DNA of 64,000 bases from Eutrigla gurnardus. Its lineage: Eukaryota; Chordata; Actinopteri; Perciformes; Triglidae. Position 1 is the first letter of the stretch. Each line of letters opens with the position of its first letter. The position numbers were made by a program, and so were the translations under genes. The notes under the pieces are model-generated. The model was not told the DNA's origin and did not search any database. It saw only the letters and a list, made by a program, of their open reading frames with translations. The stretch spans positions 4,870,042 to 4,934,041 of the forward strand of contig OY741283.1 in the NCBI GenBank assembly GCA_963514095.1, written 5' to 3'. Shown piece after piece: positions 10,971 to 24,459 of this stretch.

Positions 10971-13062
10971 ATGCAACCTGACAGCTAGAAAAAAAAAAGG
11001 CCGATGGGTAAATGACACAGAACAAAAGGTTGGCACAAGAGACACGAGCCAAGTGAAGAAAAAGAGGTTTCACTTTGTAACATCACGCCTGCTTTTAATA
11101 TGAACAGACGCACCAAATGCACTTATGAATTAAGCTACATGTGGAAACCGTCTGCAGCCTGCATCTAGTGTGACTACACTTTAAAAAAAAAAAAAACTCA
11201 ATCCGAGTTTCAAACAGATCTCTGAGAGGCCTGTTGCCTCTAGAGGAGCCTGATAACTAAAGTAAATCACTGTAGAACGGATGAAAAACACCCAGACAAG
11301 TCATCAGTTACTACACAAGATAATTCCATTAATCTCCAGCTGGAATTGAGGCGTCAGTGTGGAAACATTTGTATTAAAAGCACACTGTATTGTTTGAGTG
11401 ATGGTTATCTGCATCTCCAGAGACGACAATACGCCTCTCCAAAGCAGGAATACAGTTCAAAGCCTGCGAGCCCCTTCAAGTGGACGATGCTGCACCGAAC
11501 TCAAGTCGAATTCATTGAGGAATCTGTGGAAAATGTCAATGATGAACTTTAGAAATCTATGTTTCTGCTGTTAGGCTAATAAGACCCACGCTTACAGCAC
11601 ATTGATCCGGGAAGAAATGTCAAGAACCAGATCTGGGTGTTGTTTCCACACTGTTGACCATAAAGTTGGAATATCTTGTTTTCAGACACAATCCTCTGTT
11701 TATTCCTATTTTAATGCACCAGTAATCACTTTTGACCATGGTGCAATGATTACATTATGTGTCCTGATTACCCAGGTGTTATCGATTCATGCATAACATT
11801 AATTTGACGCCTTAAAAGAGAGATTTGCAAATTATTCAAACTTCATGGGCGACCCTGTTTATGAAAGACATTAAACACCATCAGTTCTGCAAATACAGTT
11901 AGCTAGAAAGGAGAGGGAAAACTAAATGTTCAAATTATAATATTTGAATAGTTTTTCTCCGCTAAGTAACCTAGAGGTCTGCTGGTCCATTATGACAGAG
12001 AGTAGGTCGAACACAAGCGAGTGAGGAGGACAGTGTATCTGTAACCGCACCAGTGTAATGTCGTGTAATTTCATCGCTATATGCATGACCTCGCTTTCCA
12101 TCTCCAAGTGCGCTGATAGCCTCTGTGTACCGTGGGTATTCACTGTTTGCATTATTTGTGCGACTGTGGGTCTCGATCCTCCTATATATCAAGACTCTAG
12201 AGTGCTCTTTCACGGCTTCGTATCTGTGTGTGAGGTCGGCTCACTCCGCCACTCGAGTGCTCATCAGAGGCTCTGTGCATATAGCCCTGTGTGTGTTTGT
12301 GTGTGTGTGTGTGTTCTAATGGGGTAGAAGCTGAAGCAATGCTTGAGCCTGGTGGGACAGGAGGGAGGTCATGCTATACGACGTGCCACTTCCCGTCTTC
12401 ATCACAGCGGCGGCCGATACTCCCACACTTTGCTGCAATACACAGAGGTCATAGAAGACAGAACAAGGTGGCAGATTAGTGTGTGACTCTGTATGCAATG
12501 AGGTAATATGGAAGAGGATTTAGGGCCTAGTGTGGTTTTCTCAAAAAAAGTCTTGAAAAAGTCAGAATTCTGAGATAAAAGTCAGAATGTTGGACTTAGA
12601 AATAAAAAAGATAAATCCGTATGTAACCCTAATCCTCTTCTCTTGTTTATGAAATGATGTTAAGTGTTTTTCTTCATCTCCAGAGGGACCTAAATTGTAT
12701 TAATAAAGGTTTTACTTTGTCTTTCTAGATACCTGTGTTATTAATGCAGCTTTCCTTCTGTTTATGAAAAAAAAACGAATAAAAAAGAAAAGAAAATACT
12801 TTCTGTGGTTTGACTTTGCATTTTCCTACAATCCAATAGGCTTATAGGAGTGATTGTTATCAGTTCAAAACATAACAGAATTCTGTCGACCCATTAAAAG
12901 AGCATTTCATTCTTCATTTTACCGGAATATTCTCCACATGTTTATATTGGACGGAGACCGCAAAGTGATACCAAAGGCAACATTCATGCAAAACTAATTC
13001 AGCACAACGCCGGTTGAGAATAATGTTTCAATATTATTTTGGCAGTACTTAATATACCTCAC

Positions 13063-13168
<106 letters not shown>

Positions 13169-14199
13169 TGAAAGGATTCAGGTTCCAGGAACACCAGGAG
13201 AGGAAGCCAAATTCAACCACACACCAGTGATCTTTTACCAAAACCATTGCTCTTTTCTGGTCTCAAACGCGGCTGGGCACGTCCACACGCTTTTTAATGG
13301 CGGCCAAATAGTGTCTCTTTATTTCAAAGAGATCTCATCACGTTGGAGGCAATAAAAAAACAATAACCATGTGTAGAGATTTGGTTGAATTTTCTCCTGC
13401 AATGAGAAAACGGTGCACCGGGCTTCAATAACTCAGACCAGAGACACCTCTATTGAACACTTGACTGTTAAAGACTCTGACAACAATGGACTGAATAAAT
13501 CCTCAGCTCCGTGTCTTTATTCTCACTCTACTGCTGAGAGAGGGAGAGAAGACAAACCACAACTTCAATCCTGTTTCTGTCATCGGACGTCTCTCTGCTT
13601 GAATGTCTCTCTCCCGGAGAAACAAAAACAGGAATGCTAAAAAAATGTGAATCACTAGATTTCATATAGCTGTGTTTAAGGAGTACAATCTCACATGCTG
13701 CCTTTTAAGATGATTATTTATCACATTTTTAGACTTAGATGTTACATTGATTGGCATTCTGTGAACAAAGAACTTCCTTGTACAGGGATGATCATAAATC
13801 CTTTGAATCTTGAAGGATTCAATGTGATTCTTTGCTATATTTCTTTTTATTTCATTGATTTTGATCAGAACAGAGAGGGAGGAGTTCCATAAAAACATGA
13901 ACTTACAAAGAGGGAGGCCATTTTTGAGAGAAGAGAAAGAGAGGAGAGAGAGAGAGGAGACGGGTAGAGCGGCGGCGAGGAGGCTGACGGAGTGACTAAG
14001 CAGCGTATGATTGTTTCTAATTGGGACGGCTCCCCAATCCGTGACATCAGAAAACAGCCAATCATATCCTCTCATTTCACCCTTGTCAAGTGTGACATGT
14101 CGGCGCTTCCCGCCTGCACCGGCGGCCCCGCACGTACAAACACGGCCTGCCATTCACGGCTCTGTTCCCCCCGTGGTCCGTCTATCGGGTTCACAGTCT

Positions 14200-14201
<2 letters not shown>

Positions 14202-14249
<48 letters not shown>
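14202..14249. repeat. (CA)n microsatellite
   Basis: Perfect CA run of about 48 bp. Confidence 0.96.
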
Positions 14250-14253
<4 letters not shown>

Positions 14254-16776
14254 AGCACCTGCCCCACGGGGCAGGACAATGTGTCTAAGTTGAGATAGAG
14301 GGGAGTTATAAATAGTAGTCCTCATATCCTCTGCCGCTGATAGCATCATGCACTGTCTGGTCTGATGACACGCACACATGTACCAAAAAAAAGAAGAAAA
14401 GTCACACAGATGAGTGTGCAGTGAATAGTAGAGACTGAGATATACACTCGCCAAGATAAAAGCCGGTAGTGCAAGTATTTTACATATAAGCGGCGTGATA
14501 TACCTCCACATATAGCTTTATCTTTGCGGTTTCCAGAGGAGGAGAAACACACCGATATGAGAAAAAAAATCCCTCAGTGGCCGGCTACTAAATATTAACA
14601 GACAGGCATACAAATAGCCGCAGCAGAAGAAAAAGGGCTTGAAAATGTCTGCGGAAACAAACCGAAATGCCAAGCAGAGAGACATTCACCATAAAGCACA
14701 CAGGCAGACACTAATATTTCTCTCTAAAACCCAATGATGAAATAAGTGATTACTGTACGAAGTGAATGTGCTGCTTTTATGTTACGTTCTGACAGGAAAT
14801 GTAGAAAATATGAAATAGAGCATCAGGCTTGTGTTTACAGTCAGCTGGCTGCAGACAAAAAGGCCACATATTTCTGCAACTTGTGGTGCACAAAGTATAA
14901 AGTTGAGCCCTTGATGCCAGAAATATCAAGTATGAAAATGCATATATGCTTGGTGAGGCTGTGATGTTTAAAACTAACAAATATACTTTTTAGTTTTGCA
15001 GTTTGGCCAGAAAACAGGCTCACAGCATCTGTTACTTATTATTCAATATATACATTATTATTATCTAATACAATATTGGATCCATTGGTGCCAAACAGAT
15101 CCACAGAGTACACAAAACACTAAAAGTGACAACTTACGGGCTGGAAACACTCACTTGTCTCCCGCTGTGCATCAAAGATGTGGGAAATGAGACAAATTAC
15201 AGTTAGATGAGTTGAAATTGTGCCTGTTTTGTTTCTGTATGTTTGCCAAACGAGCAAGACATCATTAAACTGATCATTTTCCGCAGGAGGGAGTTTTATC
15301 ATTTCTTAAATTAAGTGAAAACAGCCCCACTAATGGCAACAAGACCGCATGTTATTCTCAACAAGTAATGATTATTTTTTTAATATCTTCTGTCAAACGT
15401 TCTTAAATAGATAACCCTCCTAATTATAAGATAACATACTGTACTTGAATAACTTTACTCCAAACTTGCTGTACTACTACTCTGCTCTACTTTGCAGATG
15501 ACAGTAATATAATGGATATAATGAGACAAAAAGAAAGATGGGAAGACTTCAAACCTGCAGTTCTGTTCTATTGAGTCTGAAACACCGTTTCAACACTTAT
15601 TTCAAAGACATTTTATCTTCCAGTCAATTCATAGAATTCATTTTAACGTAGATCAACTTGTTCATCTCCTCTTCCAGCAAGTCTGCTCGTGCGTTTCCTT
15701 CCATTTCATTACAACCGGAAGGGAAACGGCTAATAACGTCGCTTTGATGGCATCTTTTACACGTTCCCTGAGTTTACTGCTCCTCTTAAGAGGCTCCGAC
15801 AGACTCTCACCACGCCGTGGAAGTTTATCCAGCCTTCACTAGATTACAGCGTGTTTAGAGCGATACAGAAAGTAGATCTGCTAGATGTGTTCTTGAAGTG
15901 TCTTGGCGTGTTAATAAAGGCCTCGGTGCGAGCGCGGGGGGAGCAGACATCCTTTGTCTCGTTCCGGGATTATAATTACAGGGGAAAAACAGCCGCCTTC
16001 AACCGCAACACGGGCAGACACGCAGATTATCAAACGAGGCCGTATTTGACGTCAGAAGTATATTTTTGGCACGAATGCGGCCCATTTGAGTAGATAACAC
16101 ACACACACACACACAGGGCAGGGAGGGAGGGAGAGACCTATTCAAAGTGTATCACAAAGGAGCGGTATCTGCCCGTGTGCATGTGTGTGTTATTGCTGTG
16201 GTTCCTCTGTCAGGACTTTTTAACAAGCAGTCGAGCCCCCACGGGGAAACACTGACAAAATAACATCCCCCCCCCCCTCCCTCTCTCTCTCTCTCTATCA
16301 TGGTCTCTCTGTGCTTGCCCTCCTCTCCCAATCACTCTCTTCTCTAATAAGTCCAATATCTTCCTCTCTGTGTCTTGCTTTCTTTTCCGTTAACTCTCTG
16401 TCCGGGGGCTCTGCCTTTTCTCGCCTCCGTCTATCCATCTTGCCCTCTCCCACCCACTCTCTCTCTCTATCTCTCTCTCTCTCTCCCTCTCTTCTAATAA
16501 GGCCAATATTCTGCTGCACTCCCCTGGGACCTAACCTTACAGCTAAGCTTGAAAGTCTGTTTCCAGTGCTGCATGTAACTTCTCAATTTACCCCCAAAAT
16601 CCAAAATATAGATTATAAATACATTAAAACATACATTTCTGCTACACACTTTTTTTTGTTCTTGACTTCAGGATTGCCAGATTCTAATATATATTTTTTT
16701 AAATATTCAAATGAAGCAAGATACTGGAATATGGCCTCATGTTGCAGTTTGCATCCATGCCTGTCTAAAAAGTCAT

Positions 16777-16825
16777 CACATAATTTTGTCCTAATACTGC
16801 TGATGTATTAGGACAAAATTATGTG
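16777..16825. other. Perfect inverted repeat: 21-bp arms, 7-nt loop
   Basis: Left arm 16777-16797 (CACATAATTTTGTCC then TAATAC) is the exact reverse complement of right arm 16805-16825. The spacer is TGCTGAT. The bases immediately outside the arms do not pair, so the palindrome is sharply bounded. It could be a small RNA hairpin or a local inverted duplication from replication template switching. The stem is shorter than typical for a microRNA precursor, so the mutational explanation is favoured. Confidence 0.95.
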
Positions 16826-18850
16826 TTTCCCTTGAACCACATTGATTTTTATTTATGGGTTAACATTCACCAACAGATATCCAAAGGATAACATGTTGCA
16901 GAGAAAACACTCATTTCCAACACGGCCCTGAGATGAAAAGACTTTCAACACAAAACACAAACCAAACAAAAGAAATCCTTATAATTAAAAACACTTCATC
17001 CATTTAGAAAAATAACTCACGACACACAAGGAGGGCAGCTCAAACTATAAAAACAAAAATCACCACAAACCTGTTACCCGGTTCCTAACCTGACTCTCAT
17101 ATAAAGAGCATGAACTTCCTGGTAATCTGATTACTGCACTCTCGTTATTTATCTGTGCATTAGACCCGCCTTCGTCACACTATGACATCGTGCATTTCAC
17201 ACCTGTCACATGCACAAAACGTGTTGGTATCATCATTACAGCCTCCGCAGTCCTAATAGGAGTCATCATTATGAAAATTGTCATCACTGTCAATATTATC
17301 ACTATTAACAGTCATAACCATCATCATAATTCTCTTCATTTCAGCATCATTTCTCCCTTTTCCTTCCTTCGGCAGCTCTTTTCCTCCGTAAATAGTATTT
17401 TATTCCTTCAATCCTTCCTTGTGTCCTACCCTTAAATCCTTCCCTACTTCCTTAGTGCCTTTCCATTTCTCCCACCTCACAGAGCTGCTAATCACAATAA
17501 CAATACTTTGAATTAGCAGCCCATCTCTCACTGCATTATTGAATACGTAATGTTTCGACGAGAGGAACCTCTTTGTTGGGATTACTTGTGGAAAACATGT
17601 TTTTCTTTTTAAAGTGTTGAATATAGTAATCCTATATGGAGGCATTCGGCGTGCAGCCCGCCTTAAAGGAAGCGTGAACTTAATCTAAGGGTTCGGTTTC
17701 ACTCCGACACAAACGGCATTAACACAAAGTCAGGACAAACAAAAATAGATGCTTGGTGCGGTCACGTTGCGATGCTTGTCCTTACACGCACACGTGCACT
17801 CTGCCCTCGTAGTAAAAGGGATTTATAAGCGTGCGTGTGTGTGTGTGTGTGTGTGTGCCAGGGGGCTGTGTATCATGCTGAGTTCATTCCAAAGACACAA
17901 ACAACATAATATAAAGCTGAGCTCAAACAGAATGGAGAACACCCACTGCCCACGAAAACAAAAAACAAGAGAATCAAAGGCCCTCAAAGGCCAGATTTAC
18001 ACAGAACAAAACACCTAGACATGCATTTATGGAGTCGTAAAAAAAAAACGTCCCTGAAAAGAAAAAGGCCGAGGCGACGTGAGCCGGTGCGAAATCATTC
18101 CGGCCGTAATGTCACGTTTTTTCGGGAGCGACTTGAGCTCGCTGTGCAGCAACAAGGGACTGGGTTTGATCTTTCCGCTGGCGTACATGTAGAGGAGGGA
18201 GCGATGCCAATGAGAAGAAGAAAAATTCATTAAATTAGAGGAAATATCACTTTGAGGGGTCGACGCCACAGCCAATAGTTTGATGCTGAGCAGATGATCC
18301 AAACTCCAACTTGAGATGTCCGTTTTGTTTCACTGCGGGATCTCTTCGTGGTTCTGATCACAACACGCTTCTTGAATCTGTTATGTTAATGTGAGCCATC
18401 GCCGTGTCCTCGTGGCGTATTGTAGACGTTTTCCTGCTGATCCGAGTGAACCGGGCCGCCGTTGGCACGCCAACGAGTGTCTGTCAGATGTTTGCAGGAG
18501 CTGAAAGGACTGTGAGTCATGGTGGGGGGTGGGGGGGTTGCCAGCTGGGTGATTAATAATTTGAAGTCATCCTGCACTGTTTACAAAGCAGGTTGACAGG
18601 GTTCGTCCCGTCAGAAGGGCCCAAAAGTTCACTAACTAACAGGTTATACCTCATTAGCTTCAGTGAAGTGTAAAAATGAAACATTATATTTAAAGGAAAA
18701 ATTTTCCGAATCTCAAACTATTCTCAGGCATTCTTTAACGTCCCAGTCGGCAAAATTTTTTTGATCATATTCACTGAAGCCGACACTACGCTCCGATATA
18801 TACAACATAAATCATCCGGTTTTAGAAAAAAAAAACGCGCCTCTACGCGC

Positions 18851-18868
18851 CTCTACGTGCACGTAGAG
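18851..18868. other. 18-bp perfect palindrome CTCTACGTGCACGTAGAG
   Basis: CTCTACGTG is followed directly by its reverse complement CACGTAGAG. It is preceded by two tandem copies of CGCCTCTACG, so the local sequence is both tandem and palindromic. It contains overlapping ACGTGCACGT sites. No function is assigned. Confidence 0.9.
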
Positions 18869-19736
18869 CCTGCTGTTTGTTTTGCAAAGATCTGACCCCC
18901 GATCATCCTGTCCAATCAGCAAGCAGGGCTGTGTTCGTGCACACACAGAGCCCCTCCCCCCTCGGGTCGTTCCACTATCACAGGGGGGAGGTGGAGGGAA
19001 GTAGCAACAAGCTTCCAATTCCTCGTTTAAAACCGAAACGAGGAGGTCCAAAACAACCAAGGAAAAGAAAACACCGGTGGAAAAGAAGGGAAAAAAGAAA
19101 GATTGCGACGGTGCCCGTGATAAAACCAGAGTCAACATCGGACCCTCATTTCAAAGGTGGCGTGATCTAAGGGATTTCAAAGGGCACGGAGTCGAGGGGG
19201 AGGAGCTCGGTGGTCTTGGGGGAGGAGTGTGAGAGTTGTAAACATTCAGAAGTGCCCTCGATCCGCCGGACTTGCCGACTGGGACTTTAATAAATGTCCA
19301 AATGTTCACTGAAGTTATCAATGCACCAATGGCTAATATGCTAATGACTGTAGAAGAAGAAAGCTTTGAACATGAATTGTTCTGAACTTGAAAAAAGTCA
19401 AACAAAACACTCTCCTGACACACTAACTTTTGATGCCTTTTTATGGTAAACTACATAGTTTCCTCCCTCCTTTTACTCACTAAGTACGCAGCCAGAAAGG
19501 TAAGACGTATCACAGTGCAAAGTACATGCCATTCCCCATCCCATCAGCCCCCCCTCTGCCCTGACATACAACTATGTAGGGGCAGATCAATACTGCATAA
19601 TGTGCCAATAGTTTCCCCCACGGAGATGCATCAGTCAGCTGTTATCCCTAAATACACTGGCGGTGTCAGTGATGCATCATCGCCGCTACCAACAGGCCGA
19701 CGCTGACATCGAGAGACCTACTTTGACGAGGATGAA

Positions 19737-19741
<5 letters not shown>

Positions 19742-19776
<35 letters not shown>

Positions 19777-19784
19777 GGGGGGGG
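19742..19784. repeat. (GT)n followed by a G run
   Basis: About 32 bp of GT leading directly into about 11 G residues. Confidence 0.95.
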
Positions 19785-19906
19785 TTCAGGAAGATAGATG
19801 AGGAGAAGGAAAGGAAGGATGTCAGGGGGCAAGTGGGGGGAAAGAGACAAAGGAGGGAGGCAGATAAGAGGTGAAAGAGGGGGAGATAAACATTCTGCAC
19901 ATGGAA

Positions 19907-20336
19907 AAAGGATAATTCAACATGTTGAGAATTTGGTTTCTTCCCTGGAGTGAGATGATCTGATCAATCTCGTGTCGGTGTGTTAATTACAGAGCTGAGG
20001 TCAGTCGGTGTTTAGCATAGCTCAGCAGCTGCATGGTGGAGCTGCTGATGATTCATCCAGCGGATGAAGCCGTAGTTGCAGGTTTTTTGGTCACGGCGTA
20101 TTGACATTGAATTTGTCAATTTCTCTCTTGACGAGGCTTATGGATACTAAAAAAATTATTCAATTGAATTAAACAAACACGACTGGATGTGCTCATTTCA
20201 CATCAGACAGAGCCAGGTTCCAGTTTTTACCAGATCCATATTTTCATGCTCAGGCGTGTCATTGCTATTGATCTTTTAATCCAACTCCTAAAAACAAATA
20301 ATCATACATCTCTAAATATTGAACTATTCCTTCAAA
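19907..20336. mobile_element. Degenerate MITE-like element common in teleosts
   Basis: The 5' end reads AAGGATAATTCAACATGTTGAG. The 3' end reads TAAATATTGAACTATTCCTTC, whose reverse complement (GAAGGAATAGTTCAATATTTA) matches the start as an imperfect terminal inverted repeat. Internal words such as TTAGCATAGCTCAGCAG, GACAGAGCCAGGTTCCAG and TTTTTACCAGAT are, from memory, hallmarks of a widespread non-autonomous DNA element in teleost genomes. It has no coding capacity. Confidence 0.65.
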
Positions 20337-20748
20337 CCCGGGAAAGAAAGAGAAGGAGGAGAGGGGATCTCTCTCTCTGTCTCTGCTGCACTCACTGCAG
20401 CACTCGGCTCTATTCAAATCTGCTCACATCCACACTCGCACATATATCATTAATATTACAACAACAAGGAAGCAGGAGAGAGAGGAGGACTGAAATAGAG
20501 CGGCTCTCTCATACGGCCGTATGAATGCATGCGCTCATGCACCCGCTGACTTCCTTGTGCATTAACAAAGTGCAATATAAGTGCTCTGCCCCCAAAACCC
20601 CGTCGTCATCTCTAAGCTCTCCCATTTCTATTTGATTGGCTGCCAGCGAGGCCTGCAGAGTAATTGGCTGCATTTCATTGGCCGAGCAGACGGACGGCAC
20701 CCCTGGGAGGGAGTCCATCAGGGCGAGATCTGTTAACAACACGCATAG

Positions 20749-20754
<6 letters not shown>

Positions 20755-20807
<53 letters not shown>
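20755..20807. repeat. (CA)n microsatellite
   Basis: Perfect CA run of about 53 bp. Confidence 0.97.
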
Positions 20808-20809
<2 letters not shown>

Positions 20810-21689
20810 GCCGGAGGGGAACTCCCTAATGCCTAATGTACCTTTTTGCTATCACAGATGGGTCACTTACATTTCTGGGCAAAAAGAGTGATGAAGACAG
20901 AGAGACGAAGATAAATAAAAATTAAAAAAGGGTGCAGAGGATCGGATAAATCAAGAGAGATCAGAGAAGACACTTCACACATTGAGCAGGACTAGAATAC
21001 CTTCATGATTTTCAGAATTAATACATTTTCAAAGTCCCAACATCACCCAGGAGCAGAGTTACAGCAACCGTGGTGAGGAAGAACTGCCTTAATAGGCTTT
21101 AAGGCAGAAATCTCGTGCAGATCAGGCCCTTGGGTTCCAACTGTATTTGGTGTTGGTAGTAGTATAGTAGTAGTATTAACAGTAGTGGTTTGGAGGGGGG
21201 TTAAACGGAGAATAAAGAGCAAACAAGCTCTAACTTAATCTCAGAGAACATACCGAAAGCCCAATCGGTTATGTAGTTAACAGGCCAGTGTGACGGAAAA
21301 CAAGAATGAGTCATCCGTGACGCTGGTTGGAGGCTGACAAACATCTTGGAGGATCGGGGTCGTCCTCGCGCGGCCTCGCTGTGGTCTCTCGTACGAGGAC
21401 CGAGGACAGTAATACTATCTGACTTGAGTCGTGAGTGGAGGGAAGCATCTGTGGATCAGTGCTCACACAACAGAGGGGGAGAGACTCAACTGGGTCACAA
21501 ACACGGTGGTACAGCACCGTTTCAGCAGCACGGCTTTTTTTACAGCAGACATTAATGTGTCTGTGTTTCTCACAGAAGTGTATTCTTGAAAGTGCAGGGA
21601 AGTCTTAATGCGGCATTTTGACCATTAGAGGTGCTTAAAAACGTACACTTAAAGTCAAAGTAAGGTAAAGTAAGTGTGCTTGGCTGAAT

Positions 21690-22021
21690 TAGGAGAGGAG
21701 AGGAGAGGAGGAGAGGAGAGGAGAGAGGAGAGGAATAGAGAGGAGGAAAGGAACAGAGAGGAGGAGAGGAGGAGAGGAAAGGAGAGAGGAGAGGAATAGA
21801 GAGGAGGAGAGGAGGAGAGGAGGAGAGAGGAGAGGAAAGGAGAGGAGGAGAGGAGAGGAGAGAGGAAAGGAATAGAGAGTAGGAGAGGAACGGAGAGGAG
21901 GAGAGAGGAGAGGAAAGGAGAGGAGAGCAAAGGAGAGGAGGAGAGGAATAGAGAGGCGGAGAGAGGAGAGTAGAGGAAAGGAGTGGAGAAAAGAGGAGAG
22001 AGGAGGAGAGGAAAGGAGAGA
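21690..22021. repeat. Polypurine (AGGAG/AGAGG)n low-complexity tract
   Basis: About 330 bp almost entirely of A and G on the plus strand, made of shuffled GAGAGGAG, AGGAA and AGGAATAGAG words with only scattered T or C. The complementary strand gives a long Ser/Leu/Pro open frame that is purely a composition artefact. Such purine-pyrimidine asymmetry can form triplex DNA. Confidence 0.93.
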
Positions 22022-22099
22022 AAGTTGTTGACCCACTTTCTAGCTCCCAAAGTTTTAAATCCTCTTTAAGAAGGAGAGTTGTGGCCAAGAATTTGGCAA

Positions 22100-22159
22100 C
22101 ACACACACACACTGTACATACATTACATGCATGTACGCACACACACACACACACACATA

Positions 22160-22235
<76 letters not shown>

Positions 22236-22250
22236 TACATACACACACAT
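22100..22250. repeat. (CA)n/(CATA)n compound microsatellite
   Basis: CA arrays at about 22100-22113 and 22137-22248 are interrupted by regular CATACATACATACA blocks, giving two near-copies of a (CA)n-CATA module. Confidence 0.93.
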
Positions 22251-22356
22251 TGCAGGCCTGTGACCCCAGACAGCATGAATAATGAAGCAAGTGCTGCTTT
22301 TATTTAACACCGCATTAGCCCTTTACATCACCTAATGATGGCAGTACTGAACCACA

Positions 22357-22378
22357 CTAGCACTCACACACACTCACA

Positions 22379-22429
<51 letters not shown>
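22357..22429. repeat. (CA)n microsatellite
   Basis: CA run of about 72 bp with CACT interruptions in its first 25 bp. Confidence 0.95.
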
Positions 22430-22432
<3 letters not shown>

Positions 22433-24459
22433 TATGGTAGTGCTCGATACGGTTTGTTAGTTTTCTCATTTGACTTGGTCTATTTTAGTCCTGCAAAACC
22501 CTCTTTCTCATCCCTCTTCTCTCTGATCCTGCTTCCATTGTCTCTCTCTTTTATCTTTGCTTTTACTTTTTCTTCATTTTCTCTGCTCGTTTTTTTTTTA
22601 GCCTGTTCTCTCCCTCGCCTCATACCTCTGCTGGTATATCTCCTTCGCTATTCTCTCACTTCTTCTATTCTCTCCATCTCACACAGCTCTCTCTCGCTCT
22701 CTGAGCATTTTGTTGATGTCAGTGATAAGATCAGCGTGTGATTGGCTGGGCCAGATAAGAGATAAGACCGTGATTTGTTTAGGGAGCGTCTCTCTTCTCA
22801 TCACACGCCTGCGGACTGCAGCGTTATTCATGAACATGCAAACACATGCATATACGCATGCAGACGCATGTACGCACTTGACATCAGGGAAAAGAGGAAG
22901 GGAGAGTGAAGAATGGAGCATGAAAAGAGAGCTACATGAGGTACAGTGGCGAGGAAAACATTCGCCCTAATTTGCAAATCAAAGACATTATGACTCACAT
23001 ATTTACAGCTAAATCAGCTAAAGGGGGAAATGTTTCTCTCTCATTCCTTCTCGCCTTTTTACTTCACTTTCTTCCCCCGTTCATGCCTGCCTGATGCTGC
23101 TCATTCGTATAATGGTGTTCTGAAACAGTCGGCTTTTGCTATCTATTACTTCCATCCTAACACTCTCACCTATAATGATGTTTCATAAGTGCACTTCAAT
23201 CGTGAATATGTCAACACATCCGACTGTTATTGTGTCTTTATTTCTTACGTATGCATTTTATATAGAAGCAAAAATGCATCACACGTTCACTGGCAACACG
23301 GTGGACTCTTTGAGTACTCCGGGGATTGATTACGATCCGTAATGAGAAGCAGCCGTTAAGTCACTGGTTAGAAGTTTAAAAGGCTGTGTTGGAAAAAAAT
23401 GATATTGGGTACATAAGAAGTCAAAATTTCAGAGCTGTGGTTGCTAAACTAAGCGAAGGCCAACACGACAACGTAATGCGAAAACATAAAAATGTTACAA
23501 TGTAACGTAAAAACATGATGCAAAAATGTAATATAACGTTAGCTAGCATAGCCCTTAGCGTACTTTTCCGATGTAATTATGTTACATAGGCCTAATGTTA
23601 TGTAACAGGCTTGACAGCGTGATGTAACAAGTGTAAAGTCAACATTGACTTGGTCTCACCAATGACTTGAACGACAGTCTCCTGGGTGAAAGTCCTCTGT
23701 TTGAACGAAGTCATTTGCTCTAACCAAATGTAAAAACATCGTGATTCTGCATATCTGTGGGTTGCAGGTAAACGTACAATGCCAACGTTCTTTTCTTGGA
23801 AACTGGGCTGGTTTTCTTTCTGGAGATGTGAGGTTTACATTGTACCCTGTATCATCTCAGGACTCTGGACGTATGGGTTCCCCTCCAGTAAATAATTGCC
23901 ATATTATTGTGGAAGAAGACTAAGATGGTTATTTTCATCATTATCACCAGTAATAACATGGAGTCTATACCTGAAACCCTCAAACTGTGTGTGTGTGTGC
24001 ACGTTTGTGTGTGTGAGAGAGGAAAACGGAGGTGAAATGAAGAAAATAGCAGACTGCCACAAACACTGATGCTCAGACACAAACACACACTCATTATATT
24101 GTGCACATTCGAGCCAATTATAAAACTAAAAGCTAATTCTTCATTTTTAGCATTGCTGAGCACAGATCCCTGCATTGGGTCGATGTGTGTGCATGTGTGC
24201 ACAGCATCCATCCTCCCCCGATGTCTGCAGGCTGAACACGCTACACTTGCAATCATGTCTCAGCATGCAATGAGGACGGAGGCTCACATGCTAGGGAAGG
24301 CTACACAAGAATATAACAATGCACTTTTCACAGGATGCGTACCACTGTGCATTATTATTTATTTATTTATGTTGTTGTTGTTTTGTGTTTTCTGAGATCT
24401 CCCATAGATTGAAGGAGCTATGTTTTTGTTCTTTCTGTCTAAATTGCTGTGAACAATGA

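Noticed and set aside
12545..12625. Short AAGTCAGAATTCTGAGATAAA-like tandem words
   Set aside because: Only about two diverged copies, too few to call a minisatellite.
21570..22310. 246-codon minus-strand open frame rich in Ser, Leu, Pro, Val and Cys
   Set aside because: It is the complement of the polypurine tract plus a (CA)n/(CATA)n array. Composition explains its length and it has no domain-like sequence.
23520..23560. GTTAGCTAGCATAGC-type words here and at 9850-9925 and 53900-53960
   Set aside because: They resemble pieces of dispersed teleost repeats but are too short to delimit an element.
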